Assembly: GCA_003116975.1 (NCBI GenBank)
Contig: BGKB01000030.1
Coordinates: 65,399 to 129,398, forward strand
Reading direction: 5' to 3'
From: Aurantiochytrium sp. KH105
Lineage: Eukaryota > Sar > Bigyra > Thraustochytrida > Thraustochytriidae
Length of the DNA: 64,000 nt
The notes beneath the pieces were generated by a model that ran no database searches, was not told the DNA's origin, and saw only the letters and a program-made list of their open reading frames with translations. Every line of letters starts with the position of its first letter. The first letter of the stretch is position 1. Positions 49,557 to 59,706 of this stretch are shown here, piece by piece. The position numbers and the translations under genes were made by a program.

Positions 49557-52500
49557 ATGGTCTTCACCAGGATGCTCTCCAGCGTGACGAAACCAGAGTA
49601 CCGTATGATCTCGCTCAAGCTTGTTGGCAAAGCAGATGCTCAGCAAGTGCCGCATCTGCAGCACATGGATAATACCATTCGCACATCTTACTACACAGTC
49701 TGGAACTTTATCTTCTTGAACGCGTATAAACAACTCCATCGCGCCGCCAACGTGTACTTCCTTCTCATTATGTTCCTGCAAATGTGGCAGGAGGTGTCAA
49801 TCACGCGCGGCGAGCCTTCGATGGCGTCCCCTCTCGCCTTTGTCCTGCTCGTCACAGCCCTCAAGGACGCGCTGGAGGACTGGTCTCGACATAAATATGA
49901 CCGCATTGAAAACAGCAGGCTCGTGCAAGTGCTCGAGCGAACTGACAAGGACACGGGTGAAATGCACTTTGCATCCCGCACATGGGACTCACTCAAGGTT
50001 GGCTCTGTCGTACGAATCAAAAATAGAGACATGATTCCCGCTGATATTGCCCTTCTTCAGTGCGCAGACCAGGTCAACAATGTTGTCTACGTCATGACCG
50101 CAGGTCTCGACGGCGAAACGAATCTCAAGCAAAGACAGGTGCCCCCACAAATCCCACCGAGCCTGCACAGTCTCGGGGCATCGTGCACAGTGACCTGCAA
50201 CCTGCCCAACAAAATTCTCGAGAGCTTCGACGGTGCACTCTCTTACGAAGAGGATGGCATTGGAGTACAGATTCCCCTCACCTCCAGCAACATCTTGCTG
50301 CGTGGCTCGCAATTGCGAAATTCCGATTGGGCCGTCGGCGTTGTCGTCTATGCCGGTGCAGAAACCAAATTACAATTGAATGCGGCAACAAGCACCTTCA
50401 AAACCAGCTCCGCCATGGCCATGGCGCAGCAGCTCATGACCTACATTTTTGCAATGCAGTGCTTTCTCTGCCTGGGCGCGGCGCTCATGGTGGGCGTTCA
50501 CTCCGAGGCCATTGAAGACTACTTTTACCTCTGGGTCTCTCCCAAGAAATTTGCAGAAGAAATGACGCTACGCTTCTTCAACTACGTTATCATCTTCACC
50601 AACTTCATCCCAATATCTCTGCTCGTCACCATCGACATGGTCAAATTTGGTCAGGGATTCTTTATCTCGTGGGATCTCGGCATGTATCATGCACCTTCGG
50701 ATCGGGCAACCAAGGTGAACTGCTCAGAGCTTAATGAGGAGCTTGGCTGTGTGGAGCATGTCTTTTCCGACAAAACAGGCACCCTCACGGCGAATATTAT
50801 GAAATTTCGAACCTGCGCCTCGCTCACAAGCCGTTTTCGCGTCTCCACTATCGACTCTCTCGCTTCAGACGACAATTTAAGTGGAAGCAAGTCGAAACAA
50901 GGTGCAGAGGCGATCGCCGCCGAAAACAGTGCCGAAGGCAGCGACAGAAGTCGGCGCAGTAGTCTTGAAAATGGAGCCCCGCAAGGATTGCGGGGCAAAG
51001 ACCCCGTAGAAGCGGCAGCGCTGCGACAGTTGCTGTTTGCCATGGCGGTCAATCACACCGTCATCCCAGAAAGTCTCGATAACGGGGATCTCGTATATTC
51101 CGCTTCCTCGCCCGACGAGGGGGCCCTCGTGCAAGCTTGCGAAGAGAGCGGAATGCGACTGAAAGCACGCGGTCCACACTCGCTCACTCTTGAAGTTCAT
51201 CCCTCGCCAGATATTGGCAGCAGTCATTCTCTATTTAACCCCGAGGCTGTCACAGACGTGAAATGCCAAGTGCTACAGGTACTGGAATTCACGAGCAATC
51301 GAAAGCGATCCTCAGTGGTCATTGAGGATCCAGTGTCCGGGGATATCGTTCTCTACTGCAAGGGGGCAGACAATGTGATTATGGACAGGCTTGCCAAGAC
51401 AAGTCGAGACTCATCCGCCGCGACCCACGTGTTTGAGAGTATCGATGCGTTTGCTACGGAAGGCTTGCGAACCCTCTGCTTCGCCAGACGGGTCATTTCG
51501 CGTAGTGAATACGAAAAGTGGAACTCGCGCATGGTTGACGCTGCAGTGAGTGTTACATCTAGACAGGAGCGCATCGAGGCTCTTCAGGAAGAGCTTGAGA
51601 CCAACCTTGAGCTTGTTGGCTGCACTGGAATCGAAGACAGACTGCAAGAAGACGTTCCAGAGACCATCTCGGCACTACGCCAGGCAGGCATCAAAGTATG
51701 GATGCTCACAGGGGACAAGGTGGACACGGCCATCAATATTGGCTTTTCGTGTGCGCTTTGGACGCACAAAATGGAGCTCTTGTATCTTGTCCTCGAGTCG
51801 GTTCCATACGAAACGATCTCAGCGGCCGACACAAAGCGCAGGCTACAGGAGCTCACGAAGCAGGTGTCGGACAAGCCTCCGCCGACGCAGGTCTATTGCA
51901 TGGTAGTCGATACCAAGGCAATATACGCGCTCGACACCTTTGGGCTCATGTCCGACTTTCTTCGTCTTGCAAACCGCTGCGAATCTGTTATTTGCGCACG
52001 CGTAAGTCCCGACCAGAAAGCAACCATCGTGCAGGGCGTTCGAAACTCCGACCCCGGGATTAAGACGCTCAGTATCGGAGATGGTGCCAACGACGTGCCC
52101 ATGATCCAACGCGCACACGTTGGTATTGGCATCTATGGCCAGGAAGGTCTCCAGGCGGCCAACGCTGCGGACTTTGCTATTGCTCGTTTCAAATACCTTC
52201 AGCGCCTGCTTTTCGTTCATGGTCGCTGGTCTGCACGTCGCGTCGGAGTTCTGGTCTGCTACATGTTTTACAAGAACGCAGTTCTCGTACTGCCGCAGTT
52301 CTTTTATGCATTCCTTTGTCTGGCAAGCGGCCAGGCTTTCTACCTCGACTACCCGCTCTATCAGGGCTACAACATCTTTTACACGGCCATCCCAATCATT
52401 ATCTTTGGCATCCTCGACAAAGATGTCGACCATGAACACAGTATGCGGAATCCGAAGCTATATCAGGGTGGATCGCTTCGTAGCGCGCGCGCAGAGTTTT

Positions 52501-53033
52501 TCTCAAGACGCATTTTCTGGACATGGATCCTGGAAGGTTTTTTGCATGCATCAATCATTGTCTTTGGCTGCTTCTATCTTCTCTCCAGCGCTTCCGGCAG
52601 CGTCACCTCGGCCGACGGCAAGTCGCACGGCATCTGGTATTTGGGGACGCTTGTGCATTGGTGCGTTTGCTCCGTCGTGGCCGTGCGTCTCCTGATCATC
52701 ACCAAGACGATTTCCTGGCTCATGGTCGGAGCCTATGTAATTTCTGCAGTATTCTGGTTTGGAACGCTCGCACTGTGGTCCGAGACAACTGCATTTCCGA
52801 GTCTCTTTTCCTCATCACCTAATGCCGTTGGCATCATCAAGGTTCTCGAGGACCCTGCCGCATGGGCTCAAGTGTTCTGCGTCCTCGCGCTCGCTTGCCT
52901 GCCTTCCGCTGCAGTCGAGTTCTATGGTCAGATCTTTGCACCTACAGAGGCGGATTTGACGCGTCGTCGCCAGGTAATGGCTAGTCGCCGAGAAAAGCCT
53001 GGCACGGTTCACCCGACCGCTCCGCAGTTATGA
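49557..53033 (+). CDS. P4-type phospholipid-translocating ATPase (flippase)
   Basis: 1158 residues. Hallmarks in order: N-terminal span pair after TSYYTVWNFIFLNAYKQL, actuator-domain LDGETNLK (the P4 D-G-E-T version), the phosphorylation motif DKTGTLT with catalytic Asp405, an N-domain with KGADNVIMDRL, the P-domain MLTGDK and GDGANDVPMI, then the six C-terminal spans. The cytosolic tail ends in a Lys/Arg-rich stretch without a clear retention motif. P4-ATPases flip aminophospholipids from the outer or lumenal to the cytosolic leaflet, driving membrane asymmetry and vesicle budding, usually with a CDC50 subunit (none in this window). The N-domain carries a Ser/Glu/Lys-rich insertion (about residues 435-470). 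Single exon; the length is typical of the family. Confidence 0.95.
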   Translation: MVFTRMLSSVTKPEYRMISLKLVGKADAQQVPHLQHMDNTIRTSYYTVWNFIFLNAYKQLHRAANVYFLLIMFLQMWQEVSITRGEPSMASPLAFVLLVTALKDALEDWSRHKYDRIENSRLVQVLERTDKDTGEMHFASRTWDSLKVGSVVRIKNRDMIPADIALLQCADQVNNVVYVMTAGLDGETNLKQRQVPPQIPPSLHSLGASCTVTCNLPNKILESFDGALSYEEDGIGVQIPLTSSNILLRGSQLRNSDWAVGVVVYAGAETKLQLNAATSTFKTSSAMAMAQQLMTYIFAMQCFLCLGAALMVGVHSEAIEDYFYLWVSPKKFAEEMTLRFFNYVIIFTNFIPISLLVTIDMVKFGQGFFISWDLGMYHAPSDRATKVNCSELNEELGCVEHVFSDKTGTLTANIMKFRTCASLTSRFRVSTIDSLASDDNLSGSKSKQGAEAIAAENSAEGSDRSRRSSLENGAPQGLRGKDPVEAAALRQLLFAMAVNHTVIPESLDNGDLVYSASSPDEGALVQACEESGMRLKARGPHSLTLEVHPSPDIGSSHSLFNPEAVTDVKCQVLQVLEFTSNRKRSSVVIEDPVSGDIVLYCKGADNVIMDRLAKTSRDSSAATHVFESIDAFATEGLRTLCFARRVISRSEYEKWNSRMVDAAVSVTSRQERIEALQEELETNLELVGCTGIEDRLQEDVPETISALRQAGIKVWMLTGDKVDTAINIGFSCALWTHKMELLYLVLESVPYETISAADTKRRLQELTKQVSDKPPPTQVYCMVVDTKAIYALDTFGLMSDFLRLANRCESVICARVSPDQKATIVQGVRNSDPGIKTLSIGDGANDVPMIQRAHVGIGIYGQEGLQAANAADFAIARFKYLQRLLFVHGRWSARRVGVLVCYMFYKNAVLVLPQFFYAFLCLASGQAFYLDYPLYQGYNIFYTAIPIIIFGILDKDVDHEHSMRNPKLYQGGSLRSARAEFFSRRIFWTWILEGFLHASIIVFGCFYLLSSASGSVTSADGKSHGIWYLGTLVHWCVCSVVAVRLLIITKTISWLMVGAYVISAVFWFGTLALWSETTAFPSLFSSSPNAVGIIKVLEDPAAWAQVFCVLALACLPSAAVEFYGQIFAPTEADLTRRRQVMASRREKPGTVHPTAPQL

Positions 53034-53807
53034 CGACAATATCATCAATCATAACCAAAGCGTATCGTTGATTTTATTCACTTACTCTTTACAGATTTCA
53101 TGGAACATGGCGCTCGATGACGCTTCAGCAATCCACCTTCGCAATGACGAAGATGTAGCAGCGCAGCTGTTAGAACCGTGGGAGGGTCGAAGGGTGGCTT
53201 TCGGTGTTTTGGGGAAAGCTAATTGACAAGAAGGGCGGTGATGGCGGAGGTGGCCACAAGCGCCTCTCCACCGTGGATGATGTCGGCGAGGCTGCGGAGC
53301 TTGCTGAGCTGGCAGGTCCATACAAGCGAGTGTGTCGGCACTTGCGCTATATGTTTCGGTCATGCACGTGTCGAATCGGTTGCTCACAGCCGCAGACGAA
53401 GGCATTTCTGAAGTGTTGGGTTTGGGGCGCTCTTGCTCTGCTCTTGATTTCAACAAGGCGAGCTCGAGCACATCAACTTACTCACCAAGTTTCTGCAGGG
53501 ACATGGTGATTTGAGAATCTCAGCCTTCTCGCGTTCGCTTCGCTTTTCACATAAAGCACCTCCTCGCCACCAGCCAGCTCAGACTTGATGACAACTGTCG
53601 GGAGCTCGCTGTCAAACAATTTTTGCTCCCTCCTCCTCCTAGCTCCCTCGCAAAAACGGACGATGAACGTTCACGCTAAAGCGCTAAAGTAATCATAAAT
53701 CATAAGTTGGGCCGCATTTTGTACTACTAGAGACGCACGCCCAAGCCGTTTCTCGGTTCGGCTGAGCGCAAAGCGAGCAAAACCTGTAGTAAGGCGGCAC
53801 CTGTACC
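53034..53807. other. Gap with possible coding fragments
   Basis: Between the P4-ATPase and the next plus-strand gene. Open fragments with protein-like composition occur on the plus strand: about 53121-53225 gives a 40-residue run with AIHLRNDEDVAAQLLEPWEG, and a second frame from 53204 gives STVDDVGEAAELAELAG and a Cys-rich piece. They are not joined by an obvious GT-AG intron. This may be a broken or spliced small gene that I cannot resolve. Confidence 0.35.
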
Positions 53808-54833
53808 ATGGACGAGACGGTGCGCATCATCGACGAGAGCTTGGCGCTGCTCTCGCGGCCGCACGTGCTTGTGCCGCCTTCCGAAGAAGACCTCGCTGTG
53901 GAGAGCGAGGGTCTCGACACCGTCGACGTTGACGACGATGGAGACCCAGCGCTCGTGGTGACCCCCTTGCGCGCGCGGGAGCAAGAGTGGACAACGGCGC
54001 CGACGGGGCGTGGGCCCACTGACGAAGAGCACGCCACGCACGAGGACAGAAGCTGGAGTCCGCGGCCTGCGAGCAGTTTCGGCACCTCACTCGGCCCGTC
54101 AAACGACGACAGCCCGGAGGCTGCCCACTTTTATTATGTGAACGGCAGCCGCCGGCCTCAGACTGCACCACGGAGGTTGCTTCGAGGGAGAGTGAGCGCA
54201 TCAAGCAGCGGACAAGACTCTGCATTCCGCGGAGAGGCCGTCGCTGCAGTCACTTCGCAGCTTCTTTCGGCGCAGGCCCAATGCCGTGCTCTGGAGGACG
54301 AGAAATTACGTCTCGAGGAGCTCCTGCGCGCTTCAAATCGTTTCCTGCCCCCTCAGCCGCCCCCGACCAAGGGTCAGACCACGCTTGCAAAAGCCTTGCA
54401 GGCCCTCGAAGCTGAAGTCAGCCGTAGGTCGGCCAGTGCAGCAAGTTCGCCTCGAAATGCCTCAAAGGTGCTTGTGGACAGGCTCAAGGCGCAGGGCCTT
54501 GCCGAGAGTACTCGCGAGACGCGCTCCCAAGTTGCAAATCTCAAGGTCCTTCTTGCAAGCAGTACAGAGACCAATGCTGAGCTCGAGGAGACGCTCTCGC
54601 GAGTGAAACAAGAGCATGCTCGCCGTGTGAGCGAGCTCGAGGCACAAGTGCACACCGCCAGGGAGGCGGCCGCGGCTGCGCGAGCTCGGTCGCCGAGGAG
54701 CGAGCGAACACCTACGCTTGTCGATGAGGAAAAGGTGCAACGTCTTGAGCAGGAGCTTGTGCGGGTCAAAGAGCAGTATCTCCGACTTTACGAGTACTGC
54801 CAAAACCAAGAGAGGGCGCATCAACATTCATAA
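53808..54833 (+). CDS. Hypothetical protein with C-terminal coiled coil
   Basis: 341 residues. The N-terminal half is acidic and disordered (Asp/Glu/Ser/Thr-rich). From about 145 to 330 it is mostly coiled coil: LLSAQAQCRALEDEKLRLEE, then TNAELEETLSRVKQEHARRV and VQRLEQELVRVKEQYLRLYE, with a Ser/Arg break near 285-305. No signal peptide or membrane span. The family is not recognised; centrosomal or axonemal coiled-coil proteins are possible relatives. Regular codon use and the absence of competing long frames support a gene. Confidence 0.65.
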   Translation: MDETVRIIDESLALLSRPHVLVPPSEEDLAVESEGLDTVDVDDDGDPALVVTPLRAREQEWTTAPTGRGPTDEEHATHEDRSWSPRPASSFGTSLGPSNDDSPEAAHFYYVNGSRRPQTAPRRLLRGRVSASSSGQDSAFRGEAVAAVTSQLLSAQAQCRALEDEKLRLEELLRASNRFLPPQPPPTKGQTTLAKALQALEAEVSRRSASAASSPRNASKVLVDRLKAQGLAESTRETRSQVANLKVLLASSTETNAELEETLSRVKQEHARRVSELEAQVHTAREAAAAARARSPRSERTPTLVDEEKVQRLEQELVRVKEQYLRLYEYCQNQERAHQHS

Positions 54834-55463
54834 GTCAAGAATTTGACAGATTTCTTTTTTTCCGCAGTCTTTCCTTGGCTTTGCAGACACGCAGGGATTT
54901 CCGCTGTGGCCCATGCTTGGCAATGAAATGCTTTGTGGGGAAGAAAAGGGATAACATGAGTGATTGCCGCCCATTGTCATTTTATACAATAGCAAGTGCC
55001 CATTGATCGGTAGACGTATACGAATTGGGCTTTCTGCGTCAGCAGACGCAGAATGGACTGCAAAACATCGTTTGTTTTTCGCGACTTTCGCCCTGCGTTT
55101 TTTCCAAAGGGTGCACGACGACCGACTTCTCGACTTTTGCCTCAATCTTGGAAGCAGATTTGTACCACGTCATAGCCCCCAGACATTCGTGGACTATTTT
55201 CACCAAAGTTTCAAAAGCAGTTCGTCGGTTCTACTCACTGCAAAGTTTGGGAGGGGCGAAGGCAAGAAATGCCGTGACCGATCTATTTGTGAGATGTGCG
55301 GTCGCGTTTGTCACAAAAGCTGAAACAGCAAATATCTTCGAAGAATTGATAAAGTCCACGAAAAGGCGGGCAACGTTGTCAACACTAGGTTTCCCTTTTT
55401 CGTCCATGCATGAATGGGGAAAAGAATATCAACATATTATCTAATGCGATGGGATCTGGTCTT
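54834..55463. other. Convergent gap, balanced composition, no gene
   Basis: The 3' flanks of the coiled-coil (+) and the DPY30/EF/ankyrin (-) genes. A Cys-containing open frame near 54964-55323 ends KKCRDRSICEMCGRVCHKS but has no upstream support and no recognisable domain. Nothing is claimed. Confidence 0.5.
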
Positions 55464-58079
55464 TTATTTGAGCCCTAGCTGTCGGAAGAGCTCTGGATTG
55501 AGGTCAGCAGGAGTCTTGCCGAGCGCATTTTTCGACTTGAGCACCTTTTCAGCGCCATGCGCGAGCAAAAGCTTGGCGAACTCGCGATGACCTCGCTCGA
55601 AAGCAAAGTGAAGTGGCGTATTAAGCCTCAAATTGGCCTGCGTTGGGTCGGCCCCATTTTCAAGCAAGATGCGCGCAGACTCGAGATCCCCGGGCCAGGC
55701 TACGTGCATGAGAGGCGTCGACCCGTTTCGATCTTTCTCATTTACAGCTTGCCTGCAAAGCGCCTCGCCGTTCATTTCGTTCTCTAGCTCATCAAAGATA
55801 TCCTTGAGCTCATCGAGCTTGCCTGACTTGGCCGCGGCAGAGAGTTTACCCTTGATGTAGACCTCTTTGCCGGCCGACCTTGTGCTCTTCCGGGAGCGTG
55901 CTGTGCGCGCACTTCGCGCGCTAGAGTTTGTGGCTGGGCCCGAGGCAGATCCTTTTTTGGAGGATCTCGGACGTGACGCTCCCGCTTTCGGAGTCTGAAC
56001 TTCGAGCTTTGTCCTGCCCAGGTCAATGGATAGCTTTCTTTCCTCCGTTGCGGACGTAGCTGTGTCGCTCGCCCCAGACGTCTTATTGTCCAAGAATGGC
56101 TTCTTCACAGTGGTCTTTGCTGCTTCCTGACCGTCGAACTGCTGCTTGCCTTGGCTTTCGGTGCCGCGTGACTCCACCTCGCCGAGTTCCCTGCCTTGCG
56201 CGAGGGAAGAATCATCATTGGGTGTTGGCGTTGCGAGGCCTTTTTCGGGCTTTGCGCTGGCTTCACCGGTCTGCACAGAACTCTTCTTTTCTTGAGGCGT
56301 CGCCGCTGGGCTCAAAGCTTGGGGTTGGTTTTCCTCACGTGTGTTCGCAAGAGGCGCTTGCAAGCGCGTGGCGTTACCTGAGATGCCTTCGAGGCGAGAG
56401 AACGATGGCGGTTTCTTCTTTGGAACCGTGCCCCCAAACATACTGCCAATGTTGTCCAAGAGGGACTCAACTTCTGACTTTTCTCGAAATGTGTTCTGCA
56501 CCCTCTCATGAGAGCTCCGAAGAAGCGTCTCGATCTCGCGTTGACTCGTCGGGGAGCAGCCCAAGGGATCAAGACTGAGGCGTCGCGCACGACCAATGTC
56601 CTTTTTTGCCGCTGCCTGCTGATCCGACATGGATTCCAGCAACGAGCCTAAACTACGCATGCTTTCGGAAAAGTTCGGGTTGCCTGCCGCTGGAGATTTC
56701 GTTTTAAGAAGCTCCGAGAATGTATCTTGAAAGTCCCTGGTGGCTCTCTCGAGTCGTCGAAGCTTGACTTCGACCTTTTCAATGGCGCGAAGGTACACTT
56801 GAACACGATTCACATTCGAGCTGAAGCGAGCCTGCATCACCCTGCGCGACTTGTGGCGCAGAAGAGCTTGAGCACGCTTATTAGACATACGAATAATTTC
56901 CGCAGCGATGCGGATAAAGTCCCGATAATCAACGAGATCTTGGTTCCCAAAGGTGTCCATGGCCTCCTGAATATCTTCTGCACTGACATTGAGATCAAAG
57001 GTGCTCACCATCCTGGACAGGCAGACATTGAGGTCCATGCGCTTCAAACTAGTACGCGCGGCCCCGGTATAGTTTTTGAACCATTTGCGTGCGTCAATAT
57101 TGTTTTCCGAAAGGCGGGCTTCGAGCTTTTCCAGGGCCTTTTCGCGGGCCCAATCACCTGCGCGGCTTTTTGCAAACGCCGAAACTGGCGCGATACGTCG
57201 TGCCGCGCTTAGCGCTGTGCTGTTATCGACGAGCATGTTTCCCATCACTTCTTCGAAATCTTCAAAGCTGACACGACCGCGCCTCGATTTGTCTAGGCGC
57301 TGAAATATGTCCTCGGCGCTCAGTTCAATATGCATGGACGCACTCCGGAAAACGTGAAGGTTTTCGCGTACCATTTCCAGGCTCATACAGTCACCTTCGC
57401 GTGCACAACAAGCACGCCAGACCTTGAGAAGATCCGCACCCTGCTCTGTCTCCCAAAGATCCTCGCGTGCGTCAATGCGGGCGCGCTCCGCTCGCTCAGC
57501 GCAAAAACGATGAATAACGCGATCGATGACCTCATCGTCATCGCAATCCTCGTTGCCATCTGTTTCTTCATCTCCTTCAAATATTGTCATCGAACTGGAC
57601 CACGAAGTACTAGCGTGCCTGCCTTTAGTGAAACTTGGGCGTCTTTTAGACGGAATCTTTGTTGGGGCCACTCGAGCGTGGAGAGAGAACCTGGGGTTAT
57701 GCCGCATCAGATACGAAGCCAGGAACTCGATTGGGGTGTAGCGGGCCTTTTTTTGCAGCGTCCAGGTCATCGAGAGCTCCTCAAGGCCGCGCAAGAGAAG
57801 AGGGACTACGGTCTTAAGAAGGTAATACATGTGCAGAGGAGCAAAGTCGTTCAACGTGAGCGTTTTGCTTGCAAAGCGGGGAACGTGTTTCGCAAGCGTC
57901 TCGAGAAGATCCCGTGCCATAATCTCCAGATTTGCTTGCTGCAGCTCACTTGCGCGTGATTTGCTCACAGTGCCCAGGCGCAGGAATGGCAATGGTGACG
58001 GTCGTGCACCGAATTGACGAGTCGTCTTCGTCGACGGAGTTGCCAGCGCCGAGGCGGAGAAAGCATTGTCATCATTCAT
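55464..58079 (-). CDS. DPY30-motif, EF-hand and ankyrin-repeat protein (flagellar candidate)
   Basis: 871 residues from Met 58079 (the frame extends to 58211). A DPY-30/RIIa-type helical pair spans about 86-130: YYLLKTVVPLLLRGLEEL, then a basic linker and TPIEFLASYLMRHNP, matching the consensus 'YLxxTVxPLLxxGLxxL ... PxEFLAxYL'. EF-hand-like helices follow: one ending LDKSRRGRVSFEDFEEVM, and another in DIQEAMDTFGNQDLVDYRDF. A long basic, coil-rich and disordered centre (about 430-760) precedes two to three C-terminal ankyrin repeats (NGSTPLMHVAWPGDLESA, NTPLHFAFERGHREFAKLLL). DPY30 docking with EF-hand and ankyrin modules is typical of radial-spoke or axonemal scaffold proteins, so a flagellar role is inferred. 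Confidence 0.75.
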   Translation of the reverse strand: MNDDNAFSASALATPSTKTTRQFGARPSPLPFLRLGTVSKSRASELQQANLEIMARDLLETLAKHVPRFASKTLTLNDFAPLHMYYLLKTVVPLLLRGLEELSMTWTLQKKARYTPIEFLASYLMRHNPRFSLHARVAPTKIPSKRRPSFTKGRHASTSWSSSMTIFEGDEETDGNEDCDDDEVIDRVIHRFCAERAERARIDAREDLWETEQGADLLKVWRACCAREGDCMSLEMVRENLHVFRSASMHIELSAEDIFQRLDKSRRGRVSFEDFEEVMGNMLVDNSTALSAARRIAPVSAFAKSRAGDWAREKALEKLEARLSENNIDARKWFKNYTGAARTSLKRMDLNVCLSRMVSTFDLNVSAEDIQEAMDTFGNQDLVDYRDFIRIAAEIIRMSNKRAQALLRHKSRRVMQARFSSNVNRVQVYLRAIEKVEVKLRRLERATRDFQDTFSELLKTKSPAAGNPNFSESMRSLGSLLESMSDQQAAAKKDIGRARRLSLDPLGCSPTSQREIETLLRSSHERVQNTFREKSEVESLLDNIGSMFGGTVPKKKPPSFSRLEGISGNATRLQAPLANTREENQPQALSPAATPQEKKSSVQTGEASAKPEKGLATPTPNDDSSLAQGRELGEVESRGTESQGKQQFDGQEAAKTTVKKPFLDNKTSGASDTATSATEERKLSIDLGRTKLEVQTPKAGASRPRSSKKGSASGPATNSSARSARTARSRKSTRSAGKEVYIKGKLSAAAKSGKLDELKDIFDELENEMNGEALCRQAVNEKDRNGSTPLMHVAWPGDLESARILLENGADPTQANLRLNTPLHFAFERGHREFAKLLLAHGAEKVLKSKNALGKTPADLNPELFRQLGLK

Positions 58080-59706
58080 TTTCTCCGGTCGTCGCGGCGC
58101 AACAATGGATCGGGCGCTCGCGACGCCAAGACTGATGGCGCCAGGTTCACGCTCACTCGCCTCACGTGTCGGCATGCTCACGAAGCCGCGCGCAGGTCTT
58201 GCATGCCGCATGACCGCTCCTCACACGACTTGGAGAGGGAGGGAGGGAGAGAGTCCGCGCTCTCGAGCTTTGCCACACAGTCTTGGCGCTCATGAGGGTT
58301 CTAGCTGGCGCGGGGTACGTGGTACACACGTTTGCTGGTACTATTCACTTATTGTAGGGCAAATAGTGCCTTGGCCGACCTAGGCTTGACTTGGAACAGC
58401 AGGACTACTTGTCACAGCGAGTCCACTTCGACATTGTGTATCGCATTTTTGTCATTGGCGTTCTTTGGGGCTGGTGGCGATGACATACTTGATGGGCCTA
58501 GGAAGGTCCTGCAAATGTTATCCTGGCGTCGAGCGCCTCCTTCTCGCTTCCCGAGGACATACATACTCTTGTCTCAAGGCCTATACTGAACGCGGTAGCA
58601 GTGTCGATCCAAGTGACGAAGACAGAAGAGAAACACTTCCCGTAGTAAGCTCTAAAAGGTTGGCTTGGGCTGCAAACTTTGCTCTGCCCTGTCGAAGAAG
58701 TTCTCTCAACAGACGACAAACTGAAGAAACACTGGCCGCCCGCCCCCCCCCCCCCCCCCCCCCAAAAAAATCCGTAACGGATCCGAAGAACACAAGGAAA
58801 AGGGGGACATCCATTTGCAGCGCGTCCGCAGAAAAAGCGTAGTAGCAGCAGCCCTCGAGGGAAAAGAAAGTAGAAAGCCGAAGAAGCAGAGAAGCCAAGA
58901 AAGAGCCCAGACCAGACCGGACCCGACCATTCCAGACCGCGCTCGTCGATCGCCCGCGCGCCCGCCCGCTCGCTCGCGCGCCGCGCCGCAGACCCCGGCG
59001 CCCTGCGCGCGAGCTGCGCCGCGCCGACCTGGCGGGAGCGGAGAGGAGAGGAGAGGAAAGGAAAGGAACGTGCGCCGCGGCGGCTGCGAGGACCGCGCCG
59101 CCCGCCCGCCTGCGCCATATCCCGAACGAGCTTTTCTCGGGCGCGAGGAGGCACCGCACCGCGCGCGGCGCCGGCTGCGCTCCGCTCTGCTCGGGGCCAC
59201 GGCGCGCGGACTCGCGTCGCTCCCCGCCGCGAGGAGCCGCCGCGCGCTCGCCGCCAGCGGAGCCTCCGCAACGGCGGAACGGGGCGGGGCTGAGGATCAC
59301 CTTTGCGACTATCCTATCTATTATCTGCTCTGACGCCCGACGAGCGCTTGCGTGCTCGGACAGGCAGGCGCGCTTGCAAAGGACGCCGTCCGGGCGACAG
59401 CGTTGAGCTGCTGCTTTTCGCGAGCAGAACGAAGAGAGTGTTTCTTTCGTTGGTGTTTCTGGTGGCTTGAAACACACGATGGGCGAGTCCACAGACTCTT
59501 CACGGGCAACGATGGAGGTACGTTTGGCGCTCTTCAGCCTCACCTTTTCTCGCCGTATGAGGAAATGCTAGGTGCTTCTTGATCGCCAGTAATTGCGAGA
59601 CGAGTCGAAATGAGATGAGACGAGATGACTGACGTTGGAGAAATTTACTTGTTTTTGCTGTTGTGGTTCTGCGACTCTTTACGACCTCGACAAAATTGGC
59701 GACGCG
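58080..59706. other. Divergent gap with a C21 homopolymer
   Basis: Upstream of both the DPY30/EF/ankyrin (-) and the sorting nexin (+) genes. It contains 21 consecutive C (58743-58763) followed by 7 A, purine/GAGAG tracts near 59040-59070, and CG-rich low complexity to 59300. The segment 59479-59706 may contain a first exon and intron of the sorting nexin (see that gene). No independent gene is supported. Confidence 0.5.
58743..58770. repeat. C21-A7 homopolymer tract
   Basis: Twenty-one C followed by seven A. The G21 on the other strand can fold into G-quadruplex structures; on this strand it is an i-motif candidate. Assembly length error is common at such runs. Confidence 0.9.

Noticed and set aside
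54964-55323. Plus-strand frame ending in a Cys cluster (CRDRSICEMCGRVCHKS)
   Set aside because: Short, no start context, no domain, and overlapped by another open frame of similar quality.
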